The position numbers were made by a program, and so were the translations under genes. 64,000 nt of DNA. Source: Clostridium sp. OS1-26 (GTDB lineage Bacteria > Bacillota > Clostridia > Clostridiales > Clostridiaceae). This document shows, one piece after another, positions 45,308 to 55,202 of the stretch (positions are counted from its first letter, which is position 1; each line of letters starts with the position of its first letter). The DNA is taken from positions 4,311,208 through 4,375,207 of the forward strand of contig NZ_CP133264.1 in NCBI RefSeq assembly GCF_030915445.1, written 5' to 3'. The notes beneath the pieces were generated by a model that made no database searches, was not told the DNA's origin, and worked only from the letters and a program-made list of their open reading frames with translations.

Positions 45308-45753
45308 ATGAAAGACTATTACAAAGTATTGGAAATACAAGTAACTGCAACTAAAGATGAAATCAAAAAGGCTTTTAGAACTTTAGCTAAAAAGTATCAT
45401 CCAGATAAAAATAGAGGCGATGAGAATGCTTTAAGAAAATTTCAAGATATAAATGAAGCATATCAGGTTTTAAGCGATGAAGATTCAAGGAAAGAATATG
45501 ACAAAAAGTTATCTAACTTTAATCAAAATAACAGTAAAAAAACAAGCAATAATAATGATAATAAATCAAAAAATGATAAAAAAACATATAGAGACAAAAG
45601 TGATGGTATAGAGAATTTAAATAAATATTTTGAAAGCTTTTTTGGCTTCGATGCAAATACAAATGATATCGATAAAGACAAGCTAAATCAAAAAAGAATC
45701 CAATAGATACAAGCAATATGTTTGATAGTTTTTTTAGCATAAAAAAGAAGTAA
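45308..45753 (+). CDS. J-domain (DnaJ-like) co-chaperone, frameshift near its end
   Basis: Residues 1-65 form a canonical J domain: [22 protein letters not shown], the HPD motif in [17 protein letters not shown], and [15 protein letters not shown] low-complexity Asn/Lys/Asp linker follows, then a short C-terminal segment ([15 protein letters not shown]) reached only across an indel at A-run 45690-45695; adding one A extends the frame to 45753. There is no zinc-finger domain, so it is a class III J protein. It likely partners the Hsp70-like ATPase encoded at 51703 in assembly or remodelling of the apparatus. Confidence 0.85.
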
Positions 45754-45767
45754 TGGAGTGAGTTACT

Positions 45768-46340
45768 TTGAATCGAAATAATAACAATATAAATTTTAAT
45801 AACAAATTAACAGTAACCGTGCAGCTAATTAATATGTTCATAGGTGCCATAACTGCACTAATATGTGTAATTGGCTATATTACAATAGAATCTATATATT
45901 TAAAAGGAATAATTATAGTTATTGCTATAACTTTGGGGGTATTGTGTTTTGTAAATTTATACAATAGATTACATAGAACAGAAGTGATAGAGGATGAAAA
46001 TAAAATAAGCACTATTGAACTAGTTAATGAAGAAAATGAGATTGTAAGAAGATGGGATATAGGTGAAAGAGTTTCATTTCTCATAGGGAAAAATACAGTA
46101 GATAATGATGTTTTTATAGACTTGAATTTATCCATATATTCAACATTAATTGAGGATAAACATGCTGTTTTAAACTATGCTGCTGGCAGATGGTACATAG
46201 AAGATTTATCGACTACAAGTGAAGTCAGCATCCAAAAAGTAGATGATGGGAAAAAATATAGAATTGTAAAGGATACTCCCTGTGAATTAAAAAAAGGAGA
46301 TATTCTATTCATTTTTAAAGTTAAACTTTTGCTTAAATAA
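45768..46340 (+). CDS. Membrane-anchored FHA domain protein
   Basis: The 190-residue protein has two N-terminal membrane helices (VQLINMFIGAITALICVIGYI and GIIIVIAITLGVLCFVNLY) and a cytoplasmic FHA-like domain from ~residue 95 (SFLIGKNTVDNDVFIDLNL, DKHAVLNYAAGRWYIEDLST). FHA domains bind phosphothreonine peptides. The canonical GR, SR-H and N residues are partly diverged, so phosphopeptide binding needs checking. TTG start with GGAGTG upstream. Together with a second FHA protein and PP2C phosphatases, it suggests phospho-control of secretion as in type VI systems. Confidence 0.72.
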   Translation: MNRNNNNINFNNKLTVTVQLINMFIGAITALICVIGYITIESIYLKGIIIVIAITLGVLCFVNLYNRLHRTEVIEDENKISTIELVNEENEIVRRWDIGERVSFLIGKNTVDNDVFIDLNLSIYSTLIEDKHAVLNYAAGRWYIEDLSTTSEVSIQKVDDGKKYRIVKDTPCELKKGDILFIFKVKLLLK

Positions 46341-46396
46341 TATAGCAGCAGTTAATATTAGTTAAACTTTAAATTAAAGGAAATGGAGTGAGATAT

Positions 46397-46898
46397 ATGG
46401 GGCTTATTAGATGTCAAAATGGTCATATGTTTAGCGAAAGACGTTATGGTAATATATGCCCATATTGCAACATAGATACTGCAAAAAAGAAAATAAACAA
46501 GAAGTTATTCAAGAAAATATGAATATAGAAACAAATCTTTTATATCAAGAAGTGGAGCCTGTATGTGGATGGCTTGTATGCATTGAAGGTACGAGAGTAG
46601 GTAAAGACTATAAAATAAAGAGTGGCAAGAATTTTATAGGAAGAGCTGATGATATGGATATTCAAATAATAGGTGACAATCACATTGCAAGTAGAAATCA
46701 TGCAATAGTAGTATATGATCCCAAAAGAAGAACAATGTTTTGTTACCGGGAGACTCTTCAGGTATAGCCTATTTAAATGGAGAACCTGCATATATGCCAA
46801 CGGAACTCTCCGCATATGATGTAATTGAACTTGGGAAAAGTAAATTCTTATTTGTACCTTTTTGTGGAGAGCATTTTGAATGGGAAGATAATGAGTAG
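46397..46898 (+). CDS. Zinc-ribbon FHA domain protein, split by two frameshifts
   Basis: Read across two indels (A-run 46483-46488 and T-run 46737-46740, one base missing in each), the gene encodes about 167 residues. An N-terminal zinc ribbon (IRCQNGHMFSERRYGNICPYCN) precedes an FHA domain with the canonical residues GRADDMDIQI, NHIASRNHAIVVYDPK and, after the second break, LLPGDSSGIAYLNGEPAY. Stop is at 46898. It is a soluble, probably functional phosphothreonine reader if the indels are sequencing errors. It lies between the membrane FHA protein and a PP2C phosphatase. Confidence 0.75.
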
Positions 46899-46909
46899 GT
46901 GTATGATAT

Positions 46910-47776
46910 ATGCTAAATATTAATAAATACACAAAAATAGAATTTATATTTTTATTAGGAATTTTACTAATAATTTTATTAATCATAAGAAAAATTTTAT
47001 TAAATAAAATAAATAAAAAAAATTTAGAAGTTGCGAAAAAAGTAAGCATTGGGTATGAAGAAATTCAAGAAGACTATGTAGATGTAGCATATGCGCCTTA
47101 TGGAACATTAGCAGTTTTAGCTGACGGACTTGGGAAAAATGAAGCAGGAAGAATTTCAAGTATTGTAGCAGCTAAAACAATAACTAAAATGTTTTTAGAA
47201 GAAGGCAGCAAAGAAAAGATAGTATACTTCTTTAAAAAAGCTTTCAATAAAGCTAATCATGAAATAATAAAGAGAGTTGAAAAAGATAAAGGTGGAGCTA
47301 GTGTATTAAGTGCAGTAGTAATTGATGATTTATTATATTACGCATTAGTTGGAGATTGTATGCTTGCTATTTTTAGAAATAAAGAACTTATCAAATTAAG
47401 CGAAGGACATTCTATTAATGAAGTAGCTAAAAGAGAGTACTATAAAGGAAAACTCCAAAAATCTGAAGCAGTATATGCACTAAAAGAAAAAAAGCTTCTA
47501 TATTATCTTGGACAAGAATCCTTTAGAGATATTGAGATTTCTGATACCCCAATTAAGCTACATAAAAATGACATAATTGTACTCATGAGTAAAGGAATAT
47601 ATGAAAGCTTAAGATGGATAGAAATTGAAGATATGTTAGAAGAAAATAACATATCTTTAGATGATATATGTGAAGAGACAATAGAAAAAATTAAAAACAA
47701 TAATAAGTTCAATAATTGTAATGGCAGCATAATACTTATGAAATATTTTGATAACAAAAACAAGAAAGAATTTTAA
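46910..47776 (+). CDS. Membrane-anchored PP2C-type Ser/Thr phosphatase
   Basis: The 288-residue protein has one N-terminal membrane helix (FIFLLGILLIILLIIRKIL) and a PP2C domain: YVDVAYAPYGTLAVLADGLGKNEAG has the metal-binding aspartate, GGASVLSAVVIDDLLYYALVGDC corresponds to the central GD motif, and HKNDIIVLMSKGIYESL to the late motif. Such phosphatases (PppA-like in type VI systems) reset phosphorylated FHA or kinase targets. No kinase gene is found in the window. Confidence 0.78.
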   Translation: MLNINKYTKIEFIFLLGILLIILLIIRKILLNKINKKNLEVAKKVSIGYEEIQEDYVDVAYAPYGTLAVLADGLGKNEAGRISSIVAAKTITKMFLEEGSKEKIVYFFKKAFNKANHEIIKRVEKDKGGASVLSAVVIDDLLYYALVGDCMLAIFRNKELIKLSEGHSINEVAKREYYKGKLQKSEAVYALKEKKLLYYLGQESFRDIEISDTPIKLHKNDIIVLMSKGIYESLRWIEIEDMLEENNISLDDICEETIEKIKNNNKFNNCNGSIILMKYFDNKNKKEF

Positions 47777-47796
47777 CGAATTAAAACCAAGTTAGG

Positions 47797-49668
47797 ATGA
47801 GGAAGATGAGAAAGCTAAATTCAAAATTTAAAACAAATTTTATATCAGAAGAGGGAGCTTTTCTACAAAATAAAGATTATTTTGCATTTATTGAATTAGA
47901 TGATTATGCATGTTATGTAATGGCAGATGGAATAGATGATGATAAGGAACTAGAAAGTGCCAAAATAGCAGTAACAGCCTTTATAAGAAATTTTACAGCA
48001 AAGCCAACTATGAACAAATTTATCATAAAAAAATATTTAAAAAGTGTAAATGAGGAATTAATATTAAGCAGCAAATATGTAAGATTAAAGGCATCAATTA
48101 CAGTAGTTATAACAAACTATAGTAAATTAATCTATTCTATTATTGGTAATACTAGATTTTATTTATTTAAAGATGGATATTTAAGATTAAAAAGTAAAGA
48201 TCAATCTTTAACTCAGGAATTAGTAGATAAAGAAATTATTCCATTAGATAAAATATCAAAGCATGCTGAAAGAAATAATCTTTCATCTTATTTAGGTAAA
48301 AATGATTTAAGTAATATATATGTATCAAAGAAAATAAAGCTTTCAGATGGCGATGTATTTGCACTTCTTACAAAAGGAATATGGGAAAATTGTGATGATA
48401 AAGAAATGGAAGACGCTCTAGAAGGAGCAAAGGAACCAAAAGATGTAACAGATAATATAGAAGATATGATTTTATCAAGGCAGCCGAAGAAATTAGAAAA
48501 TTATACCTTGGCATTAACCTTTGTAGAAAAAGCTTATATAAATCCAAAACAAAAAGAGAGAATAAAAAAGGTTATATTAACTGCTATACCAATACTTTTG
48601 ATTATCACAATAGGACTTGTAGCATTTAATGTTAAGAGACATCAAAAGCTTAATAATATTGCAACTATGAGTGAATGTAAAGCAAATGCACAAGATTATA
48701 TGAAAGATGGAAATATTCAAAGAGCAAATGAAGAATATAAAAAAGCTTTAGATATAGCTAAAAAATATAAGCTTAAAAATGATAGTAAGACTTTAGATGA
48801 AGACTATAAGTATACAGAAATAATCATGGAAGCTGATAAAAATCTAGAGAAAAAGAAATATGAAGATGCTTTAGATAAGTATATACTTGCTTTAGAAAAA
48901 GCAGGTGATGCTGGCAGTGTAGGTAGAGAATATATATTTAAAAAAATAAATATAGTCAAAAATTGTATTACAGTAGCAGATCTTTTAGTCTTAGGTGATA
49001 AACATCTAGAAGGTGGTGACTCAGCGGCAGCAGAAGCTAATTATCTGGAAGCTAAAAAATTAGCTTTAGATTATTATTTAAAAGATGAGAAAAAAGAGGC
49101 TATGGATAAGTTACAAAAAATATATGATCAGAAGTCAGCAGGTGCAGAGAAAGAAAAAGCAGATAAGGATAAAGAAGCAGCAGATAAAAAGCAAGCTGAA
49201 GATGCTGCAAGTAAGGCTAAGGAAGATGGCAAAAAACAAGAAGAAGAGAATGCAAAAAATGCTGCAGCGGAGAAAAAAGCAGCAGAAGAATTACAAAATA
49301 AAGCCATAGATCTTAGAAAAAATGGAGATTTAAAATATGTAGCAGGAGATTACGTAAGCGCAAAAATGTACTATGCATTAGCTAAAGAGGCCTTTGAAAG
49401 TATAAATTCACATAGCTTGGCCAATGAATTACAAGAAAAAATAACGCTCATGGATAAAAAGATAAATGATGTGTCAGATAAAAAGAGAGAAGCAGACCAA
49501 TATTCACAAGAGGCAAATAAAAGATATGTTTCTGGTGATGCTAATTCTGCTAAGGTATTATATCTTTTAGCAAAGGATATATATAACCAATTAGGTATGG
49601 CAGATGAAGCCTCAAAGGTAGATGAAAAATTAGCTATAGTAGAAAAATCTATGGGACAAGGAAAGTAA
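47797..49668 (+). CDS. PP2C-like domain protein with membrane segment and TPR/coiled-coil tail
   Basis: The 623-residue protein has an N-terminal PP2C-like domain (residues ~5-240: YACYVMADGIDDDKELESA, TVVITNYSKLIYSIIGNTRFYLF, GDVFALLTKGIWENCD), in which several catalytic acids appear altered. One membrane helix (VILTAIPILLIITIGLVAF, ~residue 257-275) follows, then helical repeats like TPRs (ANAQDYMKDGNIQRANEEY, YEDALDKYILALEKAGDAG) and a highly charged Ala/Lys/Glu coiled coil (~430-510), ending in two more TPR-like units. It may anchor or scaffold the apparatus at the membrane. A second in-frame ATG at 47806 is an alternative start. Confidence 0.7.
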   Translation: MRKMRKLNSKFKTNFISEEGAFLQNKDYFAFIELDDYACYVMADGIDDDKELESAKIAVTAFIRNFTAKPTMNKFIIKKYLKSVNEELILSSKYVRLKASITVVITNYSKLIYSIIGNTRFYLFKDGYLRLKSKDQSLTQELVDKEIIPLDKISKHAERNNLSSYLGKNDLSNIYVSKKIKLSDGDVFALLTKGIWENCDDKEMEDALEGAKEPKDVTDNIEDMILSRQPKKLENYTLALTFVEKAYINPKQKERIKKVILTAIPILLIITIGLVAFNVKRHQKLNNIATMSECKANAQDYMKDGNIQRANEEYKKALDIAKKYKLKNDSKTLDEDYKYTEIIMEADKNLEKKKYEDALDKYILALEKAGDAGSVGREYIFKKINIVKNCITVADLLVLGDKHLEGGDSAAAEANYLEAKKLALDYYLKDEKKEAMDKLQKIYDQKSAGAEKEKADKDKEAADKKQAEDAASKAKEDGKKQEEENAKNAAAEKKAAEELQNKAIDLRKNGDLKYVAGDYVSAKMYYALAKEAFESINSHSLANELQEKITLMDKKINDVSDKKREADQYSQEANKRYVSGDANSAKVLYLLAKDIYNQLGMADEASKVDEKLAIVEKSMGQGK

Positions 49669-49699
49669 ACATAATAAGAGAGTAAAGCAAGGTGATAAG

Positions 49700-50980
49700 A
49701 TGGATAGTAAACTTTATGAGAAGTTAAATGAAATTAAAGACTTAGAGGATAGGGTATTGCTAAAAAAAATAATGAGTAGTGTATTTAATTCTTTAGAGCA
49801 ATACACTGAAGATAGATTTAATGACTTAGAACAAAGAGTATTTAGTGAGATTCAATATGCAAAAGAAAAATACAATATTTATTCAACAATAGTAAAAAGA
49901 GAAAAGATGGACTTAACTGACGATTTTTTATATCCAATCTTATCAGAGGATATTGAAGAACAGGTATATGATACAAAAGAGATTATAGAATTGATTGAAA
50001 ATAAAGAATCTAAAAATATGTTCAAGATTTTTCTTAAATGCGATTATTCGATTTTCAAGGAATTTATTAATAGTAATCTTAAAATAAAAGGAATTATAGA
50101 AACAGATAGGAAAGTTCATGAAGCTTATTTCAACGTATTTGAGAATAAAGAATATACAGACAAAGTAAGTAAATTATATAAAAGCTTTATAAATAGCAAC
50201 ATAAGATGGACAACCATTAATAATCCATATATTCATAAAATTGCAGATGTAGTTTTAGCAGGATGTAAAGATAAAATCGGAAATGATGAAAATATAATTA
50301 AAATTGAAGTGGATTTTGGAGAGTACAGCAAATACATAGAATATGACATGGTACCTCTTTGGAATATAAAAGAGTTGAAATTAAAATGCAGCGGTTTTCC
50401 AACACCATGTGTAGATAAAATTAATTATGAACATAACATTTCAATTTTAAAAGAAGGAGAAAAAAATGGATACTTAGTTGATTCTGAAAATGTAGATATT
50501 AACTATATTATGTTAACAAATGAATCAGTAGTAATATCTTCTAAAATAGATGAAGCAGTGTCTTGGAATTTATGGAGTGTTATAAATTATAATAAAATCA
50601 AAATTTATCAATATGAATATGAACTTATAACTAATGAAGTTAATGTGAATTTTTCTAATAAACTCTCATTTGAAAAACCATACACAATAAAGACAAAAAC
50701 AGAACTTGCAAGAGTTATAAACTCCTATAAAGCATCCGAATATTTAAAATTTAATAATGTAAAATTAGAGGAAATTTGCAAAGAAGAAGTTAAAGAGAGC
50801 TATGAAGTAAATGATTTTATAATTGATGAACTAAGAGATGAAAATGTAAAGAGAGTTCTTACTTTGTATTTTGAACCAAGAGATAAAGACAATTATTTAA
50901 ATAAAGACATTTTAAGCTTTTTAGTATCAGAAGTTCAATTAATTTATCCAGAATATAAATGTGAAGGAAGATTAATATGA
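49700..50980 (+). CDS. Unassigned cluster protein, possible baseplate component
   Basis: I do not recognise this 426-residue protein. It is acidic, soluble and begins with a helical region (LYEKLNEIKDLEDRVLLKKIM, FNDLEQRVFSEIQYAKEKY). The middle is beta-rich (IKIEVDFGEYSKYIEYDMVPLW) and the end is NKDILSFLVSEVQLIYPEYKCE. Clostridial relatives are, as I recall, misannotated as normocyte-binding proteins. It overlaps the next gene by four bases (ATGA), so the two products may act as a pair. Position between the regulatory genes and the chaperone fits a baseplate role of the TssF/TssG kind, which is inference. Confidence 0.5.
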   Translation: MDSKLYEKLNEIKDLEDRVLLKKIMSSVFNSLEQYTEDRFNDLEQRVFSEIQYAKEKYNIYSTIVKREKMDLTDDFLYPILSEDIEEQVYDTKEIIELIENKESKNMFKIFLKCDYSIFKEFINSNLKIKGIIETDRKVHEAYFNVFENKEYTDKVSKLYKSFINSNIRWTTINNPYIHKIADVVLAGCKDKIGNDENIIKIEVDFGEYSKYIEYDMVPLWNIKELKLKCSGFPTPCVDKINYEHNISILKEGEKNGYLVDSENVDINYIMLTNESVVISSKIDEAVSWNLWSVINYNKIKIYQYEYELITNEVNVNFSNKLSFEKPYTIKTKTELARVINSYKASEYLKFNNVKLEEICKEEVKESYEVNDFIIDELRDENVKRVLTLYFEPRDKDNYLNKDILSFLVSEVQLIYPEYKCEGRLI

Positions 50981-51675
50981 AATATATTTGGGATATATTA
51001 TTAAAGGCGGATCAACAAAAAATAAATAGAAAAAGAATAAAATTTGTGCCAGCTAAAATATGCAGTCCTTATATGGAAATTGCTTTTGATGAGCTTAATA
51101 CTGCATCATTACCAGAAGACAATATTGTGGAAGTAAATGAGTGTTACAGATTTTATGAGATTTTTAAAGATTTATTTAACATTAATGTTGAGGAAAGTAA
51201 GGAACTTAGGGAAGTACTTCTAGATATTTTATTACATTATTTGGGAGAGTTAGATCTTAAAAGAGGATTGTGTAAAACAGAAGTTTATAAGAAGTTTTTA
51301 ATGAAGGATATAGTGAATAAGGTATTTGGAGAAGAATTAGCTAATAAGATACATTACTTTGAAAAAGAAGAGTGTGATACTTTATTAAATGGGCTTATCA
51401 CTTTATATAGTACAGGAGTATCCCTTCAGTTATTTAACAAGATTTTAAGAGAAGTATTTAAAAATAGCATAGTTTATTCAAATAAGGAAAAGCCAAAAGA
51501 TATGTATATTTATTTAGATGAAGTATGGAACAAAAAACTTCAAAATAAAGTTGATGTTATAGTAGATACATTTGTACCCATAGATATGAAGCCACTAATC
51601 TTTTGGAATCGGCATTTTGGAATTTTAGGACTTAATAATACTATGATAATGGATGAAATAGTTATGGTTGAATAA
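50977..51675 (+). CDS. Unassigned cluster protein, possible baseplate partner
   Basis: The 232-residue protein is not recognised. It is mixed alpha/beta with no signal or membrane segment, and includes RIKFVPAKICSPYMEIAFDELN near the N-terminus and a conserved-looking end (FVPIDMKPLIFWNRHFGILGLNN, MDEIVMVE). The ATG overlaps the previous stop. Translational coupling suggests a stoichiometric complex with the upstream protein. Confidence 0.5.
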   Translation: MKYIWDILLKADQQKINRKRIKFVPAKICSPYMEIAFDELNTASLPEDNIVEVNECYRFYEIFKDLFNINVEESKELREVLLDILLHYLGELDLKRGLCKTEVYKKFLMKDIVNKVFGEELANKIHYFEKEECDTLLNGLITLYSTGVSLQLFNKILREVFKNSIVYSNKEKPKDMYIYLDEVWNKKLQNKVDVIVDTFVPIDMKPLIFWNRHFGILGLNNTMIMDEIVMVE

Positions 51676-51702
51676 AAGTAACTAAGAATTTAGGGGGATA
51701 AT

Positions 51703-54333
51703 ATGAGTTTATATTCATACAAGTTACATAAAGTAAATGAAGAAGAAAAGGAAAAAACTAAATATAAAGAAAAAGATTTAAGGCTCATGACTACATTCCA
51801 ATTAAGAGAAATATGTAATAAAGAAAAGTTAGTAAAGAGCATAGTCAATCCTCTTGATAAAGAGGAGCTTATAAGACTCATAATGAAATATAGAGGCGAA
51901 AAAGACAGCAGGCTTATAAATCATTACATGATTGACGGCCTTGAGAAAATTGAGAGTTTTTTAAAGAGAAGTAAGAAAAATATAATTACTACTAAAAACA
52001 TAGATTATCCAGGAAAGATAACCCTTTATGAGGATTTAGCTCTTGAGGTTTATGATAATTATGTTTTAAATAGCAATGAAAATTTAGAAGAAAGCAACGT
52101 ACTTTTGGTAGACAATAACTTTAAAGTATGCAGTATATTTAACATAAAAAAGATAACACAAAATAATAAAGACAAGTATTTTCTAATAAAGAATAAAAAT
52201 GTAGAAGCAAAAGAATCTGAAAGCAAGCATTATAGTCTTTTATTTTTTTCAGAAAAAGATTCAGAGCTGCTTTATGATATTTATGAAGGAAATACAACTT
52301 TTATGGATTCATCTATAAATTTTAATTGTTTTCCTATATTACAATTTGAAGTAAAGCCGTTAAATGAGACAACAATGCCGCTGGCAATTGATTTTGGAAC
52401 ATCAAATACAACAGCGGGTATTTATATAGATAAAGAAATATTCCCAGGGTTAAATGAAGATTTAGCAGAAAATCAGGAATATGCAGATTATGAAGAGGAT
52501 AAAGTAAAATTCGTTAAAATAATAAATGAAATTAAAGAGAATGTAGAAATGACACCTCTTATACCAAGTATTGTAGGGGTTAAACATATAAATGAAGATA
52601 AAATAGAATACGTCTTTGGACATGATGCCATTATGGAATCTAAAAAGAGATATATGGATGATGGAATGAGTCTATTTTATGACATAAAGAGATGGATAAG
52701 TGATTTTGAAAAAAGTGAAAAGGTAATCGATATTAATGAAAAAACAACCTTTATAAAAAGAAAAGATATCATAAAAGCTTATTTGGAATATGTTATATCC
52801 TTAGCAGAACAAAGGTTTAAATGTAAATTCAAGAATATTTATATATCCTGTCCATCAAAGCAAAAACATAAATTCCATACTTTATTTAAGGATATATTAA
52901 GTGATTATACAGTTAAAAGTGAAAACATATTAGAAGAAAGTGTTGCTGTCCTATATAATACAATTTCTGAACTAATTGAAAGAAAAAAATATGTTCAAGG
53001 AGAATGGTATAAAGCTCTTATCATAGACTGCGGAGGGGGGACTACGGATCTTTCAGGATGCAGCTTTAGTATATCTAATAGTAGAGTTTCATATAAGTTA
53101 GACATAGAGACATCTTATGAAAATGGAGATACTGATTTTGGTGGAAATAATCTTACCTTTAGAATAATGCAGCTTATAAAGATTTTAATGGCAAATTCTT
53201 TAGCTAAGAGAGATGAAAATATAAAGAAAGCTATAATAGATGAATTTAAAATCGATATATTCAGATTTATAGACAAGTCTGGAATTAATGAATTGTATGA
53301 GACTTTAAATGAAGAATATGAAAAAGTAGAAGAGATAATTCCTACAAAGTTTCAATTATATGAAACTAGAAGCAAAGAAGATTATTGCAAGGTAAGGAAT
53401 AACTATTATTTCTTATTTGACTTAGCAGAAGAAGTCAAAAAGCTATTTTTTGCAAATCCAGATATCCTAAATGTTATGTTAACACCTAAAGAAGTTAAAA
53501 ATTCAGAAGATAACACAATAAGCTTTGATAAGTGGAAATTATCCTATGTGAATAAAAGTGGTTTACAAGTTGTAAAAGAAGCACCAGAAATTTCACTTAG
53601 CATATATGAGATAACTACCTTAATAAAAGGTGATGTTTATAACATAATAAAGAAGTTTTTAGAAACACTTTATGAAAATGATGAGTTATTTGATTATTCC
53701 CTTATTAAATTAACAGGACAATCTTGTAAGGTAGAGATATTTAAAGATGCTTTAAAAGAATTCATACCTGGAAGAATAATTGAAATTAATAAGAGTAAAA
53801 AAGAAGCTAAAGAAGAATATGAATTAAAGCTATCTTGCCTTAAGGGAGCATTAAAGTATTTATATGCCAGAAATTTCGGATATGCAGATATAAATATAGA
53901 AAGCAAAACACCAACACTTCCATACCTAGTAACAGCCTATACTCATACAGGAGAACAAAAGGTTTTAATTAAAGGTAAGGAAAAAGTTAAGGGCTTTATA
54001 TCAAGATTTATGGATAGAATTCTTTTAAAGCTATATTTAAAAGATAATAATGATGCTGTTAAATATGAATACAATTATCAATTTAATGAAACAGAATTAG
54101 AAAGAACAGATGCAAGGACAATAGGAGAAATGTATCCTAATATAATTCAACATGAAACAGATAACATAGAAAACAACGAAATAAAATTCTTTGTATGGGC
54201 TGAAGAAGAGCTTTGGGGATTTTATGTACTTGCTGTTTTAAGAAAAGATGAGGAACTTTATATAGGAAAGGAAAAGTTTTTCTACTTTGAAAATGATAAA
54301 TGGGAGCAAAATTTCTTTGATGGACTTAAGTAG
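51703..54333 (+). CDS. Hsp70/DnaK-like ATPase with N-terminal SAP-like region
   Basis: The 876-residue protein has an N-terminal extension of ~225 residues with a SAP-like helix pair (MTTFQLREICNKEKL, LDKEELIRLIMKYRG), then an actin/Hsp70-fold ATPase: phosphate 1 IDFGTSNTTAGIYID at ~230, phosphate 2 IIDCGGGTTDLSGCSFS at ~442, and adenosine region IKLTGQSCKVEIFKDAL near 670. The C-terminal ~150 residues do not look like a standard DnaK peptide-binding domain. It is paired with the J protein at 45308, so it may remodel cluster components or effectors at the expense of ATP. It is unlike ClpV, the AAA+ enzyme of type VI systems, which is absent here. Confidence 0.78.
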   Translation: MSLYSYKLHKVNEEEKEKTKYKEKDLRLMTTFQLREICNKEKLVKSIVNPLDKEELIRLIMKYRGEKDSRLINHYMIDGLEKIESFLKRSKKNIITTKNIDYPGKITLYEDLALEVYDNYVLNSNENLEESNVLLVDNNFKVCSIFNIKKITQNNKDKYFLIKNKNVEAKESESKHYSLLFFSEKDSELLYDIYEGNTTFMDSSINFNCFPILQFEVKPLNETTMPLAIDFGTSNTTAGIYIDKEIFPGLNEDLAENQEYADYEEDKVKFVKIINEIKENVEMTPLIPSIVGVKHINEDKIEYVFGHDAIMESKKRYMDDGMSLFYDIKRWISDFEKSEKVIDINEKTTFIKRKDIIKAYLEYVISLAEQRFKCKFKNIYISCPSKQKHKFHTLFKDILSDYTVKSENILEESVAVLYNTISELIERKKYVQGEWYKALIIDCGGGTTDLSGCSFSISNSRVSYKLDIETSYENGDTDFGGNNLTFRIMQLIKILMANSLAKRDENIKKAIIDEFKIDIFRFIDKSGINELYETLNEEYEKVEEIIPTKFQLYETRSKEDYCKVRNNYYFLFDLAEEVKKLFFANPDILNVMLTPKEVKNSEDNTISFDKWKLSYVNKSGLQVVKEAPEISLSIYEITTLIKGDVYNIIKKFLETLYENDELFDYSLIKLTGQSCKVEIFKDALKEFIPGRIIEINKSKKEAKEEYELKLSCLKGALKYLYARNFGYADINIESKTPTLPYLVTAYTHTGEQKVLIKGKEKVKGFISRFMDRILLKLYLKDNNDAVKYEYNYQFNETELERTDARTIGEMYPNIIQHETDNIENNEIKFFVWAEEELWGFYVLAVLRKDEELYIGKEKFFYFENDKWEQNFFDGLK

Positions 54334-54362
54334 TCTTAAGTTAGGTTTAGGAGGTGAAGGAA

Positions 54363-55140
54363 TTGTTTGAAAATAATTATCCGCTTTTTAATAGTGGAAG
54401 GCTTTTAAAGATAGATATGTTAAAAGAGCTTAGGGATTTTCCGAGGGAATTCTTTGATGCTAGGTTAAAAAGATATTCAAATGGAATAATTTCTGGATGC
54501 GATATAGATGTAACTGATAACTACATAATTATCAAAAGGAATAATAAAATATGAAGATATTCTTTATATTTTAAAAGAGGATAAGAAGATTCAGTATGAA
54601 TGTAATAACAAAATGATGATTTTAAAGGTGAAGTTTTTACCCCAATTAGGTGATCATGATTTTATAAATTATTCTACGGAAATTTATTTAGATGAGAGTT
54701 TAGAATTAAAGGGAAATGAACTTGAGTTATGCAGATTTAAGCTAAGACTTGGTGCAAAGCTTAGAGTTAATCATGTGGATTTTAATGATTTATGTACAGA
54801 GTACGATACAGTAAATACAATAAATGTACCCTATGCAGCTTATGGAGAAAGAAGTTTAAATCCTGATATTTTAAGACAATTTGGAAGGGAATTATTAAAA
54901 TGCAATGTTGGTGAAGCTTGGGATATATCTTTTGGAATGACCTGTATCCAAAGCAAGGAGCCTATTGAGAAGGAAATAATAACAAATTATTTAGTATATA
55001 AATTGAACATTGAAATAAAAGATTACTCGAATGAAGAGTTATATTATTACCTTTTAGATGTACTAAATAGAGTAAAAGATGGACAAGACGGTAGTGGACG
55101 TAAAAGGAATGGAAGATTTAAGAAGATAATTATAGATTAA
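54363..55140 (+). CDS. Putative baseplate protein (TssK N-terminus-like), frameshifted
   Basis: Across one indel at the A-run 54534-54537 (one extra A), the gene reads ~258 residues. The N-terminal part (LLKIDMLKELRDFPREFFDARL, NGIISGCDIDVTDN, then IIIKGIIKYEDILYIL across the join) has the shell-domain pattern of baseplate proteins such as TssK or phage tail proteins, in which a short helix leads to a beta barrel. The C-terminal part (FINYSTEIYLDE, ECGRELLKC-type helix, KNGRFKKIIID) is not assigned. Start is TTG 54363, with AGGAGG 8 bases upstream. TssK identity is tentative. Confidence 0.45.
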
Positions 55141-55202
55141 AAAATATATTAAATTATCTCGTTTTGTTAGTTAAATTATAAAACTATGGGAGGATGGGAA
55201 AA

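Noticed and set aside
49085..49309. Lys/Arg-rich 74-codon frame overlapping the coiled-coil part of the PP2C-like gene.
   Set aside because: Frame-shifted reading of a repetitive Ala/Lys/Glu coding stretch, with no ribosome binding site.
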